Shown: positions 20,437-29,500 of the stretch, piece by piece | Numbering within the stretch: the stretch's first letter is position 1 | How the letters are laid out: each line of letters starts with the position of its first letter | Source of the DNA: an uncultured Pelagibacteraceae bacterium | GTDB taxonomy: Bacteria > Pseudomonadota > Alphaproteobacteria > Pelagibacterales > Pelagibacteraceae | NCBI GenBank assembly: GCA_902578525.1 | Contig: CACHDJ010000011.1 | Span: forward strand, 1-36,961 | Length of the DNA stretch: 36,961 bases | Reading direction: 5' to 3' | Translations under genes and position numbers: made by a program | The notes under the pieces: generated by a model | The model's database searches: none | Seen by the model: only the letters and a program-made list of their open reading frames with translations | Told to the model about the DNA's origin: nothing

Positions 20437-21500
20437 CGACTTAAACCTCTATAGTTTGTTGGAAGATCCAATGGATCAAATCCAAAATGATTTAACCATC
20501 TGTAATCACAATCAAAGAATGCTCTTAAGTCATTAATCCCGTATTTGAGCATTGCCAGTCTATCTATACCAATACCAAATGCATATCCTTGAAAATTCTT
20601 TGGATCAACTTTTACATTTTTTAAAACATTAGGATGAACCATTCCGCATCCTAAAATCTCGAGCCATTGATTACCCTCTCCTATTTTTATCTTTCCATCT
20701 TTAATTTCGTATCCAATATCAACTTCTGCAGACGGTTCTGTAAAAGGAAAGTGGCTTGGTCTAAATCTCATTTTAATTTTTTTTACTTCAAAAAATTCTT
20801 TAATAAAATAATTTAAACAACCTTTCAAATGACCCATATTTATATCTTTATCTATATGAAGGCCTTCAACTTGATGAAACATTGGAGAATGTGTTTGATC
20901 ACTATCAGATCTATAAGTTCTCCCGGGGGCAATTATCTTAAAAGGTGGCTTATCTTTAATCATAGTTCTTATTTGAACTGGTGAGGTATGAGTTCTTAAA
21001 AGTCTTTCTTTTTTTTGATCTAAATAAAACGTATCATGCATATCTCTTGCTGGATGATTGTGGGGAGTATTTAATGCAGTAAAATTATTATATTCATTTT
21101 CAACATCCGGGCCCTCCTCAACACTAAAACCAATTTCAGAAAAAATAGAAGAAATTTCATCAATCGTTTGAGAGACTGGGTGAATTTTTCCTCTAACAAA
21201 AGTTCTCTCTGGCAATGTTACATCTATTTTTTCTTTATTTAATTTTTCATTAATTTCTGAATTTTGAATTTCGTTTATTTTAAAATCAATCAAATTTTGT
21301 AATTCATCTTTTATGTCATTTAAATCTGAAGCAAATTTTTTTCTTTCATTTTGAGCAATAGATCCTATCTTTTTAAATTGCGAGGATATCAATCCATTTT
21401 TTCCAAATAGATTGGATTTTATATCATTTATTTCTGATAAATTTATCTTGCCTTTAAGTTTTGAAAGAAATTCATCCCTTATTTTTTTAATATCAGACAT
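20433..21500 (-). CDS. pheS: Phenylalanine-tRNA ligase alpha subunit
   Basis: The catalytic alpha subunit of phenylalanyl-tRNA synthetase, a class II enzyme. The 355-residue length is typical. An N-terminal coiled coil (about 1-95, Lys/Glu/Asn-rich) that binds tRNA-Phe is followed by motif 2 ([21 protein letters not shown], about 194-214) and motif 3 ([15 protein letters not shown] near 314-328). The [12 protein letters not shown] segment near 144 is also diagnostic. It overlaps pheT by 4 nt (ATGA) and follows rplT after a 43-nt spacer that holds a palindrome (21510-21528). No pheM-like leader peptide or phenylalanine attenuator of the enterobacterial type is seen. Confidence 0.97.
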   Translation of the reverse strand: MSDIKKIRDEFLSKLKGKINLSEINDIKSNLFGKNGLISSQFKKIGSIAQNERKKFASDLNDIKDELQNLIDFKINEIQNSEINEKLNKEKIDVTLPERTFVRGKIHPVSQTIDEISSIFSEIGFSVEEGPDVENEYNNFTALNTPHNHPARDMHDTFYLDQKKERLLRTHTSPVQIRTMIKDKPPFKIIAPGRTYRSDSDQTHSPMFHQVEGLHIDKDINMGHLKGCLNYFIKEFFEVKKIKMRFRPSHFPFTEPSAEVDIGYEIKDGKIKIGEGNQWLEILGCGMVHPNVLKNVKVDPKNFQGYAFGIGIDRLAMLKYGINDLRAFFDCDYRWLNHFGFDPLDLPTNYRGLSR

Positions 21501-21509
21501 GATTACAGA

Positions 21510-21528
21510 TTATTTCTTAAAGAAATAA
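21510..21528 (-). promoter_or_regulatory. Perfect inverted repeat between rplT and pheS
   Basis: Arms TTATTTCTT and AAGAAATAA (9 bp each) flank a single central base in the 43-nt spacer, 10 nt before the pheS ATG. As RNA it could form a stem hairpin covering the pheS ribosome-binding zone; as DNA it could be an operator. No U-run follows, so a terminator is unlikely. With only two G-C pairs it could also be chance in such AT-rich DNA. Confidence 0.35.
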
Positions 21529-21543
21529 AAACAATAGCGAAGA

Positions 21544-21900
21544 TTAATTTAATGCAGATTGAGCTTTTTGTACTATAGTTTTAAATGCCTCAGGACTATC
21601 ATAAGCTATTTCAGCAAGAATTTTTCTATCGATAGTAATTCCACACTTATTTAGTCCATTAATGAACTTTGAATAAGTCAAACCTTCTGACCTTACACCA
21701 GCATTAATTCTTTGTATCCAAAGAGATTTAAATTCTCTTTTTTTATTCCTACGATCTCTATATGCATACTGCATAGCTTTTTCCATAGCTTGCTTAGCAA
21801 CTCTAATCGTATTTTTTCTTCTGCCCCACTGACCCTTAACAGCTTTTAATACTTTTTTATGTTTTGCTCGGCTTGTTACACCTCTTTTTACTCTAGCCAT
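21544..21900 (-). CDS. rplT: 50S ribosomal protein L20
   Basis: L20 binds 23S rRNA early in 50S assembly and, in several bacteria, represses its own infC-rpmI-rplT mRNA. The 118-residue protein is full length: a highly basic N-terminal tail ([19 protein letters not shown]), the [17 protein letters not shown] segment (24-40), then a globular C-terminal domain with [14 protein letters not shown] (58-71) and [13 protein letters not shown] (76-88). It starts 1 nt after the rpmI stop and is followed by pheS after 43 nt. A possible regulatory hairpin lies upstream at the infC-rpmI junction. Confidence 0.98.
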   Translation of the reverse strand: MARVKRGVTSRAKHKKVLKAVKGQWGRRKNTIRVAKQAMEKAMQYAYRDRRNKKREFKSLWIQRINAGVRSEGLTYSKFINGLNKCGITIDRKILAEIAYDSPEAFKTIVQKAQSALN

Positions 21901-21901
21901 T

Positions 21902-22108
21902 TTATCCTCTTAAACTGTAAGGCATGTAAGACTTAACAATTTTTGAATCTTGTTTTGACAATGTCGTAGTGCCTCTTAATTTTCTGATTTGTGAATTAGT
22001 TCTTTTTATCATACCATGTCTTTTTCCAGCTTGGGCAGTAATCACCTTACCTTTTGCTGAAATCTTAAATCTTTTTTTTGCAGAGCTTTTAGTTTTAAGT
22101 TTTGGCAT
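21902..22108 (-). CDS. rpmI: 50S ribosomal protein L35
   Basis: The 68-residue L35 is recognised from [17 protein letters not shown] at the start, the [19 protein letters not shown] core (29-47) and the SYMPYSLRG ending. It is a small basic protein of the large ribosomal subunit. The gene lies between infC (53-nt spacer) and rplT (1-nt spacer), the conserved infC-rpmI-rplT order. The 53-nt spacer is longer than most junctions in this operon and carries an inverted repeat (22146-22173) that may control rpmI-rplT translation or transcription. Confidence 0.97.
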   Translation of the reverse strand: MPKLKTKSSAKKRFKISAKGKVITAQAGKRHGMIKRTNSQIRKLRGTTTLSKQDSKIVKSYMPYSLRG

Positions 22109-22145
22109 AATTCTGCGAGGTTATACAAAGAATGATTTAAATTTA

Positions 22146-22173
22146 CAACCTTAATTAAAGGCTATAAAGGTTG
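22146..22173 (-). promoter_or_regulatory. Hairpin at the infC-rpmI junction, possible L20 autoregulatory element
   Basis: CAACCTT and AAGGTTG (7 bp, 14-nt loop) span the infC stop codon at 22162-22164. A shorter hairpin, CCTT-TAATT-AAGG, uses part of the same bases, so two mutually exclusive folds are possible. In Escherichia coli and Bacillus, L20 binds structured mRNA near infC or upstream of rpmI. This position suits such a role, but the stem is short and no L20-site consensus was tested. A weak terminator is the alternative. Confidence 0.4.
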
Positions 22174-22707
22174 AATTACCATTATCATTTGCTTACCATC
22201 AAACTTAGGATGCAACTCTACCTTGCCTACTTCCTTCATATCTTCTTTAATCTTAGTCATCAATTCATTTCCTAAATGAGAATGTTGCAACTCTCTACCC
22301 TTAAATCTAATTGTAAATTTAACTTTATCTCCCTTTGAAATAAACTTTTTTGCATTTTTTACTTTAAATTCATAATCATGAGTTTCAGTCACTGGTCTCA
22401 TTTTGATTTCTTTTAATAAAACTAACTTTTGTTTTTTTTTTGCAAGATTAGCTTTTTTTTGAGCATCATATTTATATTTACCCATATCCATAATTTTACA
22501 TACGGGAGGGTTTGCATTAGGTGCAATTTCTATTAAATCTAATCCTTGATTTTTAGCCATTGATATAGCTTCATTAGTATTAAGGACCCCAAGGTTGCCT
22601 CCGTCACTTGATATAACTTGTACTTCAGGTGAGGAAATCCTATTATTTGATCTAGGACCCCTATCCTTGGTTCTTCTTTGAAAATAATTTTGTTTGAAAT
22701 CTGCCAC
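22162..22707 (-). CDS. infC: Translation initiation factor IF-3
   Basis: IF-3 binds the 30S subunit, prevents premature 50S joining and checks start-codon and initiator-tRNA pairing. The 181-residue protein has the N-terminal domain (SPEVQVISSDGGNLGVL at 27-43, then DLIEIAPNANPPVCKIMD), a Lys-rich linker (about 80-100) and the C-terminal domain with KVKFTIRFKGRELQHSHLG. The start is GTG at 22705-22707, immediately after the thrS TAA with no intervening base, so initiation is probably coupled to thrS termination. infC genes often use non-AUG starts (AUU in E. coli) that IF-3 itself discriminates against; GTG is milder. The GTG start gives a normal alphaproteobacterial N-terminus. Confidence 0.96.
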   Translation of the reverse strand: MADFKQNYFQRRTKDRGPRSNNRISSPEVQVISSDGGNLGVLNTNEAISMAKNQGLDLIEIAPNANPPVCKIMDMGKYKYDAQKKANLAKKKQKLVLLKEIKMRPVTETHDYEFKVKNAKKFISKGDKVKFTIRFKGRELQHSHLGNELMTKIKEDMKEVGKVELHPKFDGKQMIMVIQPL

Positions 22708-24624
22708 TTATTTTGAAGATACTTTATTTAAAGCAGAGAATGTTTTTAAAAATAAATTTAATTCCATATTTTCTTGTTTATTAGAATCCAATCTTCTAAT
22801 AGTTACTGAGTTACTGTCAACTTCTTTTTTACCACAAATTAATAAAAGAGGTATTTTAGCTAATGAATGATCTCTAATTTTATAATTTAAATTATGATTT
22901 TTTAAATCAACTATTGAACTTATACCTGTTTTTTTTATTTTTTCAGAAACTTTAATCGCATAATCATCAAACTCTTCTGAAATAGGAATTACTACAGTTT
23001 GAAGAGGTGAGATCCAAAAAGGAAATTTACCAGCATAATTTTCGATCAAAATTCCAATAAATCTCTCCAATGAACCAAATAGTGCCCTATGTATCATTAC
23101 TGGAACTTTTTTTGTTCCGTCTTTATCGACATATGATGCGCCTAATCTCCCAGGTAAATTAAAATCTACCTGTAAAGTACCACATTGCCAATCTCTTCCA
23201 ATAGCATCTCTTAAAACAAATTCAATTTTAGGTCCATAAAATGCACCTTCACCCTTATTTATACTATATTCTAATTTAGTTGCTTTCACTGCTTCTAACA
23301 AAGCTGCTTCTGCTTTATCCCATATACTATCATCTCCAACTCTTAAATTTGGCCTGTCAGAATATTTTAGGATAACATTTTTGAAACCTAAATCTTTATA
23401 GATTTCTAAAATAAGATTGGTTACTGTTAAACATTCTTTTGTAATTTGATCCTCTGTACAAAAAATATGTGCATCATCCTGTGTGAATGCCCTTACTCTT
23501 AATAAACCATGAAGCGCTCCTGAAGGCTCATAACGATGTACTTTCCCAAATTCAGACATTTTCAAAGGTAAATCTTTATAACTTTTAAGACCTTGATTAA
23601 AAACTTCTATACAACCTGGGCAATTCATAGGTTTGATTGCAAAAATCTTTTCATCTGGTGTTATAGAGGTATACATGTTTGCTCCAAATTTTTCCCAATG
23701 ACCAGATTTTTCCCATAATGTTCTATCTAAAACTTCTGGTGTATTTATTTCTTTGTAACCAGCGATATCTTGTTTCATTCTCATATACTCAATTAATTTT
23801 TGGAATAGCGCCCAACCTTTTTCATGCCAAAAAACAGATCCTGGACTTTCTTCCCTAAAATGAAATAGATCCATTTCCTTTCCTAATTTTCTATGATCTC
23901 TCTTTTCTGCCTCCTCAATTCTTTTTAAATATATATCTAAATCTTTCTGACTCGCCCAACTAGTTCCATAAATTCTTTGAAGCATCTCGTTATTAGAATC
24001 CCCTCTCCAATAGGCTCCAGAAACTTTTGTTAATTTAAAAAATTTACCTATTTTACCTGTTGAAGATAAATGAGGTCCTCTACAAAGATCATGCCATTTC
24101 CCATGAAAGTAAATAGACACTTCCTCCCCTTGAGGAATATTCTTAATCAGCTCTGCCTTATAAATCTCACCCTTTTTCTTAAAATGTTCTATAGCTTTGT
24201 CCCTTTCCCAAACTTCTCTTTTTGTAATTTCGTCTCTATCAACAATTTCTTTCATTTTTACTTCTATTTTATTTAGATCATCTTCTGTAAAAGGTTCTTT
24301 TCTTGCAAAATCATAGTAAAAACCATTTTCAATTACTGGACCAATTGTAACTTGGGTTCCTGGAAATAATTCCTGAACTGCCATAGCCATAATATGAGCT
24401 GTATCATGCCTTATTGTCTCGAGCCCTTCTTCATTTTTTGAGGTAAAAATTTTTACAGAGCAATCTTTATCTATAATAAAATCTAAATCTTTTAATTCTC
24501 CATCAACTCCAATTATCATTGCTTGTTTTGCTAATGACTTACTTATTTTCTCAGCTACCTCCAGACCAGTTACTTTCTTTTTAAAATCTAAATTTTTTCC
24601 GTCAGGTAATGTTATAATTGGCAT
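22708..24624 (-). CDS. thrS: Threonine-tRNA ligase
   Basis: ThrRS charges tRNA-Thr. The 638-residue protein has the standard bacterial architecture: TGS domain (about 1-62), the HxxxH editing motif HDTAH (73-77) in the second N-terminal domain, a class II catalytic core with the zinc Cys C335 in MNCPGC (333-338), motif 2 in RVRAFTQDDAHIF, and motif 3 near the VMIHRALFGSLERF segment, then an anticodon-binding domain from about 540. It lies between the GT4 gene (upstream, stop directly abutting the thrS ATG) and infC (GTG directly after the stop), so it sits early in a long operon. I see no T-box or operator-like cloverleaf, and no upstream spacer that could hold one. Confidence 0.98.
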   Translation of the reverse strand: MPIITLPDGKNLDFKKKVTGLEVAEKISKSLAKQAMIIGVDGELKDLDFIIDKDCSVKIFTSKNEEGLETIRHDTAHIMAMAVQELFPGTQVTIGPVIENGFYYDFARKEPFTEDDLNKIEVKMKEIVDRDEITKREVWERDKAIEHFKKKGEIYKAELIKNIPQGEEVSIYFHGKWHDLCRGPHLSSTGKIGKFFKLTKVSGAYWRGDSNNEMLQRIYGTSWASQKDLDIYLKRIEEAEKRDHRKLGKEMDLFHFREESPGSVFWHEKGWALFQKLIEYMRMKQDIAGYKEINTPEVLDRTLWEKSGHWEKFGANMYTSITPDEKIFAIKPMNCPGCIEVFNQGLKSYKDLPLKMSEFGKVHRYEPSGALHGLLRVRAFTQDDAHIFCTEDQITKECLTVTNLILEIYKDLGFKNVILKYSDRPNLRVGDDSIWDKAEAALLEAVKATKLEYSINKGEGAFYGPKIEFVLRDAIGRDWQCGTLQVDFNLPGRLGASYVDKDGTKKVPVMIHRALFGSLERFIGILIENYAGKFPFWISPLQTVVIPISEEFDDYAIKVSEKIKKTGISSIVDLKNHNLNYKIRDHSLAKIPLLLICGKKEVDSNSVTIRRLDSNKQENMELNLFLKTFSALNKVSSK

Positions 24625-25779
24625 TTAATTTACTAATTTTTTGTATTCTGAATAAGTAGAAAAGCACATTTTTTCAACATTAAACTTATTTACTATATTT
24701 TTTCTACCCTCAATACCAATTATTTTCAATGTAGTATCATCTAAATTTAATGCTTTAAGAATTTTTTCGCTTAATGATCTAGGATTGCCTGACTCAAATA
24801 AATATCCAGTTTTTTCATCAATAACAGTTTCTTTTGAGCCCCCTAAATTGCTTGCTATTATCAATTTTTCCATTGATTGAGCTTCTACGGCAACTCTACC
24901 AAAAGACTCAGGTTTAATAGAAGCTGATACGGCTATATCTGAAATTTTATATGCTAAAGCCATATCTTTACAGTGATCTATAAATTTTACTTGTTTAGTC
25001 AATCTATACTGCTCACTAAGTCGAATTAATTTTTTTTTATATAGCTCTCTTCCTTGATCACTACCAAGAATTACTGCATGGAACGCTTTATAGCCTAGCT
25101 GGATGTTTACTAAATTTATAGCCTCTAAAAATAATTCTTGGCCTTTCCAAGGGGTCAATCTTCCTGGTAAAATTATTATCTTTTTATTCTCCTCTATTTC
25201 CCAATCTTTAAGTAATTTTTTTTCTTCCTCCTCAGTTTTTGTTGATTTATCAAAATAATCTACATTTATTCCTCTAAAGATTACTAAGAATTTTTTTTTA
25301 ATATTTAAATACTCAGAATAATTATCTTTTATATGAGTAAAAATAAAATTTGAACCTGCAATAATTAAGTCAGATCTTACCATAACTGAATTATAAAACT
25401 TTTTAAATTTATTATTTAAATCATAAGTTCCATGGAATGTTGTAACAAATTTCCTGCCTGTAATTTTTGTTGCTAGCAAACACGACCAAGCTGGAGCTCG
25501 ACTACGAGCGTGAACAATAGAAATATTATAATAAAAAATTATAAATATTAGCATAATTGCATTTAATAGGATTAATAAAGGATTTTTACTTTGAACCGGC
25601 AGTCTAATTAATTTTACTTTTTCTTTATTGATAAATTTGGTTAGTCCTCCTCCGCTAGTTACTATAAACGATTTACAATTATTCTCTGGTAAATAATGCG
25701 CTATATCATAACAGCCTGTTTCTGCTCCTCCATAACCTAATTTTGGAATTACCTGCAAAACTTTTAAATCAGAAGACAT
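24625..25779 (-). CDS. GT4-family glycosyltransferase
   Basis: A 384-residue retaining GT-B glycosyltransferase. The N-terminal domain opens with LQVIPKLGYGGAET (8-21), the glycine-rich signature of GT4 enzymes. The C-terminal domain has PGRLTPWKGQELFLEA (205-220) and the nucleotide-sugar E-x7-E motif E291/E299 in KPESFGRVAVEA. A hydrophobic stretch at about 68-84 (LLILLNAIMLIFIIFYY) suggests monotopic attachment to the inner membrane. Members build lipopolysaccharide core, O-antigen or capsule; donor and acceptor are unknown here. It is the first gene before thrS, its stop abutting the thrS ATG, so envelope synthesis and translation genes would share a transcript. It diverges from the hydrolase gene over 42 bp containing a weak inverted repeat (25796-25815). 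Confidence 0.88.
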   Translation of the reverse strand: MSSDLKVLQVIPKLGYGGAETGCYDIAHYLPENNCKSFIVTSGGGLTKFINKEKVKLIRLPVQSKNPLLILLNAIMLIFIIFYYNISIVHARSRAPAWSCLLATKITGRKFVTTFHGTYDLNNKFKKFYNSVMVRSDLIIAGSNFIFTHIKDNYSEYLNIKKKFLVIFRGINVDYFDKSTKTEEEEKKLLKDWEIEENKKIIILPGRLTPWKGQELFLEAINLVNIQLGYKAFHAVILGSDQGRELYKKKLIRLSEQYRLTKQVKFIDHCKDMALAYKISDIAVSASIKPESFGRVAVEAQSMEKLIIASNLGGSKETVIDEKTGYLFESGNPRSLSEKILKALNLDDTTLKIIGIEGRKNIVNKFNVEKMCFSTYSEYKKLVN

Positions 25780-25821
25780 CTGCTATGATTATATATTAAT
25801 AGAATTAACTATTAAACTCTT

Positions 25822-26568
25822 ATGATAAAATACAAATACTATAAAATTTCAAATTCAAAAAAGATCAGATATTTAAAAAATTATCAAAAAAACCGTCCCT
25901 ATATTGTTTTTCTTCATGGATTCATGTCAGATCTAGAAGGGAAAAAACCTATAACATTTTTAAACTTTGCTAAAAAAAATAAACTTGGCTTTCTTTCGTT
26001 AGAGTATTCTGGTCATGGAAAATCATCAGGAAAATTTACAAGTGGCAATATCTCAAAATGGACAAAAGAAACGACTTTATTAATTAGAAAAAATATAAAA
26101 AAGAACAAAATTATTCTAATAGGTTCAAGTATGGGAGCTTGGATTTCTTTAAACCAATTTAAATTTTTTAAAAAAAAAATTATTAGCTTTTTAGGAATTG
26201 GATCTGCACCTGAATTTTTAGAAAATTTAATGTGGAATAAATTTTCTAAAAAAATGAAAAGAGAAATTAAAAGAAATGGAATTATCAATTTAAAACATGG
26301 TGATTATGAATACCCAATTTCTTTTCAATTAATTAAAGATGGTAGAAAAAATAAAGTCTTAAATAAAAAAATATACCAAAATATAAATATAACTATGGTA
26401 CATGGCAGTAAAGATAAATCAGTTCCTGTAAATTATTCAAAAAAAATTTTAAAGATTTTTCAAAAAGCTAAAAAAAAATTAGTGATCGTAAAAAATGGTG
26501 ATCATAGTTTATCTTCGGCTAAATACTTAAATCTATTAAAAAAAGAATTAAAACTAATTATTAACTAA
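25822..26568 (+). CDS. Alpha/beta hydrolase, ABHD10-like
   Basis: A 248-residue alpha/beta hydrolase. The catalytic triad is visible: nucleophile S103 in GSSMG (101-105), acid D198 in HGSKDKSVP, and H228 in NGDHSL. HGFMSDLEG (32-40) supplies the oxyanion hole. That loop, the LEYSGHGKSSG segment (60-70) and the overall spacing resemble mitochondrial ABHD10, a thioesterase/esterase, and its alphaproteobacterial relatives. There is no signal peptide, so it is cytosolic. An acyl thioesterase or carboxylesterase role is inference. It diverges from the GT4 gene (42 bp) and overlaps the end of gltB by 8 nt in convergent orientation. A Lys-rich composition is the only oddity. Confidence 0.83.
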   Translation: MIKYKYYKISNSKKIRYLKNYQKNRPYIVFLHGFMSDLEGKKPITFLNFAKKNKLGFLSLEYSGHGKSSGKFTSGNISKWTKETTLLIRKNIKKNKIILIGSSMGAWISLNQFKFFKKKIISFLGIGSAPEFLENLMWNKFSKKMKREIKRNGIINLKHGDYEYPISFQLIKDGRKNKVLNKKIYQNINITMVHGSKDKSVPVNYSKKILKIFQKAKKKLVIVKNGDHSLSSAKYLNLLKKELKLIIN

Positions 26569-29500
26569 CTTCTTGTATTTTAGACTTAAATGTAATTGGG
26601 TTTTCAAGTTTATTGATCATTTCTTTTGGACAAACTTGAACAAAATTTTTTAATTCTTCCTCAAAATTTTGAATTATATTTTTCGACAACACTGAGTCTG
26701 TTTCTTTTGAGTGTTCCAGAACCAATTTTTTTAAGAAATGTATCCAGTAATCTGTTTCGATATTTTGCCAAATCACAGAATCTGAGTTTATTTTTTTTTC
26801 AAATTCTTTTGATTTATCATAGATGAAGGCCATTCCACCAGTCATACCAGCAGCGAAGTTGTCACCTACCTCTCCTAGAATTACTACGGTTCCTCCAGTC
26901 ATATATTCACATCCATTAGAATCACATCCTTCAATCACTGAAGTTGCACCAGAATTTCTTACTGCAAATCTATCTCCAGCTTGACCTGCTGCAAAAAGTT
27001 TGCCTGATGTAGCTCCATAAAGAACTGTATTTCCAATAATTGTGTTTTCATTAGAAACTAAATTACTTTGATCTGAAAGTTTTATTGAAATAGTTGCCCC
27101 TGATAATCCTTTTCCAACGTAATCATTTGCGTCACCCTTGAGGTTAAGTTTTAATCCTTTTGAAGAAAAAGCTCCAAAAGATTGTCCAGCTGAGCCTTTA
27201 AAATTTAATGTTAGAAAATTTTCATCTAATTTTTCATAGCCATATTTTTTATAAAGTTGGTGTGAAATTCTTGTACCAACTGCTCGATGAGTATTTTTAA
27301 TAATAAATTCTTTTTTAATGGTTTCCGATGCATCTAAAGATTTTTCAATTTCCGGCCAAATCTCTTGGTCTAACGTATCAGGTACTTTGTTTATCTCTTG
27401 AACTTGGCAATATCTTTTGTTATTTCCTGGGTCTGCTTGAACAAACAATGGGTTTAAATCTAAATCATCTAAATTAGATGAGCCTTTATTAACCTGCATT
27501 AATAAATCAGTTCTTCCAATTATATCATTTAGCGATTTAAATCCCAATTCTGCTAAAATTTCTCTCACCTCTGAAGCAATAAATGTAAACAAGTTTACTA
27601 CTTTATCTGGAGTACCTGAGAATTTCTCTCTTAATTTTTCATCTTGAGTACAAACACCAACTGGACAAGTATTAGAATGACATTGCCTTACCATAATACA
27701 TCCCATAGCAACTAAAGCTGTTGTTGCAACTCCATACTCTTCTGCTCCCATCATTGCAGCGATAACAACATCTCTACCAGTTTTTATGCCTCCATCAGTT
27801 CTAAGAGTAACTTTATGTCTTAAATTATTAAGTGTAAGAACTTGGTTTGCTTCGGTAAGACCCATTTCCCATGGTATTCCAACATATTTTACACTTGTTT
27901 GTGGAGTTGCTCCAGTTCCTCCATTATGGCCAGAAATTAAAATAATATCTGCCTTAGCTTTAGCAACTCCAGCAGCAATAGTGCCAACTCCTGATGAAGC
28001 TACTAGCTTAACACCAATTCGTGCCTCTGGATTTATTTGTTTTAAGTCATAAATTAGTTGAGCCAAATCTTCTATTGAATAAATATCATGATGTGGTGGA
28101 GGAGAAATTAATGTTACTCCTGGAGTTGAATGCCTTAATTTTGCAATTTCTTTTGTTACTTTAAAACCTGGTAACTGACCGCCTTCTCCAGGCTTAGCTC
28201 CTTGGGCAATCTTAATCTCTATTTCATTACAATTATTTAAATAATTTATTGTTACGCCGAACCTAGCAGATGCAATTTGCTTTACTCTGGAATTTGCACT
28301 ATCCCCACTATCCATAACTCTAAACCTATTTTCATCCTCTCCACCTTCTCCACTGCATGAAGCTCCTTTTATCCTGTTCATTCCTATCGCTAAAGTTTCA
28401 TGAGCTTCTTTTGATAATGCTCCATGAGACATACTTCCACTACCAAATCTTTTTAATATCTTTTCTATAGGTTCAACTTTAGATATTTCTATTGATGGGC
28501 CAATTTTTTTTCTTTTAAAATTAATTAAATCTCTTAAATTAATTGGTGGTAAATTATATATTCCCTCAACATATTTCTTATAAGCTGAATAAGAATTTGA
28601 ACCAACTGCACTCTGTAATAAATGAATTAATCTTCCTTGATATTGATGAGTCTCACCATTTTTTCTATATCTATAAATCCCACCTATAGGCAAAACTGTA
28701 TCTGTACTTTCAAATGCTTCTTTATGGATCTGACGTATTTTTTTTTCAATACCTGTCAATCCAATTCCAGAAATTTTAGATATTACTCCTGGAAAATAAT
28801 CATCAACTATAGTTCTGCTTAAACCAACTGTTTCAAAATTACATCCTCCTCTATAAGAACTTAAAACAGATATACCCATTTTTGACATTATCTTTAATAA
28901 ACCTGCATTTACTGATTTGATATATCTCTGAATACAGTCATCAAAACTATACTGACCAAATAATTTTTTTTTATGTCTTTGATATAAACTATCAAATGCT
29001 AAATATGGATTAACAGTTGTTGCTCCAACACCTATTAAAGTTGCAAATGAATGAGTGTCTAAAGCTTCACCAGATTGTACGTTAATTGAGACATATCCTC
29101 TTAATTTTTTTTCAATTAAAAAGGTATTAATAGCACCTACACACAACAACATTGGCATTGGTAGCTTTTTAGAAGAAAGCTCTTTATCGCTCAAAATTAG
29201 TTGCGTAACACCTTGTCTAACTGCAATTTCTGACTCTTTCTGTATTCTTTCAATTGAACTTAATAAATTTTCTTCATCTGAGAATGTGCAATCTATAGAT
29301 AATGAATTTGTGCCAAAAAAATTAATAAATTTATTAAATTGTGAATTTGACAGTATTGGACTGTTTAGAACATAAATATTTTCTTTTGTTAAAGTGTCAA
29401 AATCTAAGATATTTCCTAAATTTCCAAACCTAGTTTTTAAACTCATAACTTTATTTTCTCTCAATGAATCAATTGGAGGATTTGTTACCTGACTAAAGTT

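Noticed and set aside
25796-25815. Inverted repeat TTAATAG/CTATTAA between the GT4 and hydrolase genes
   Set aside because: Short arms with a single G-C pair in a 42-bp AT-rich spacer. It could be an operator, but nothing distinguishes it from background.
29055-29375. Antisense open frame of 106 codons inside gltB
   Set aside because: gltB is intact with clear homology here; the antisense frame has no recognisable motif and follows from low stop density opposite an AT-rich gene.
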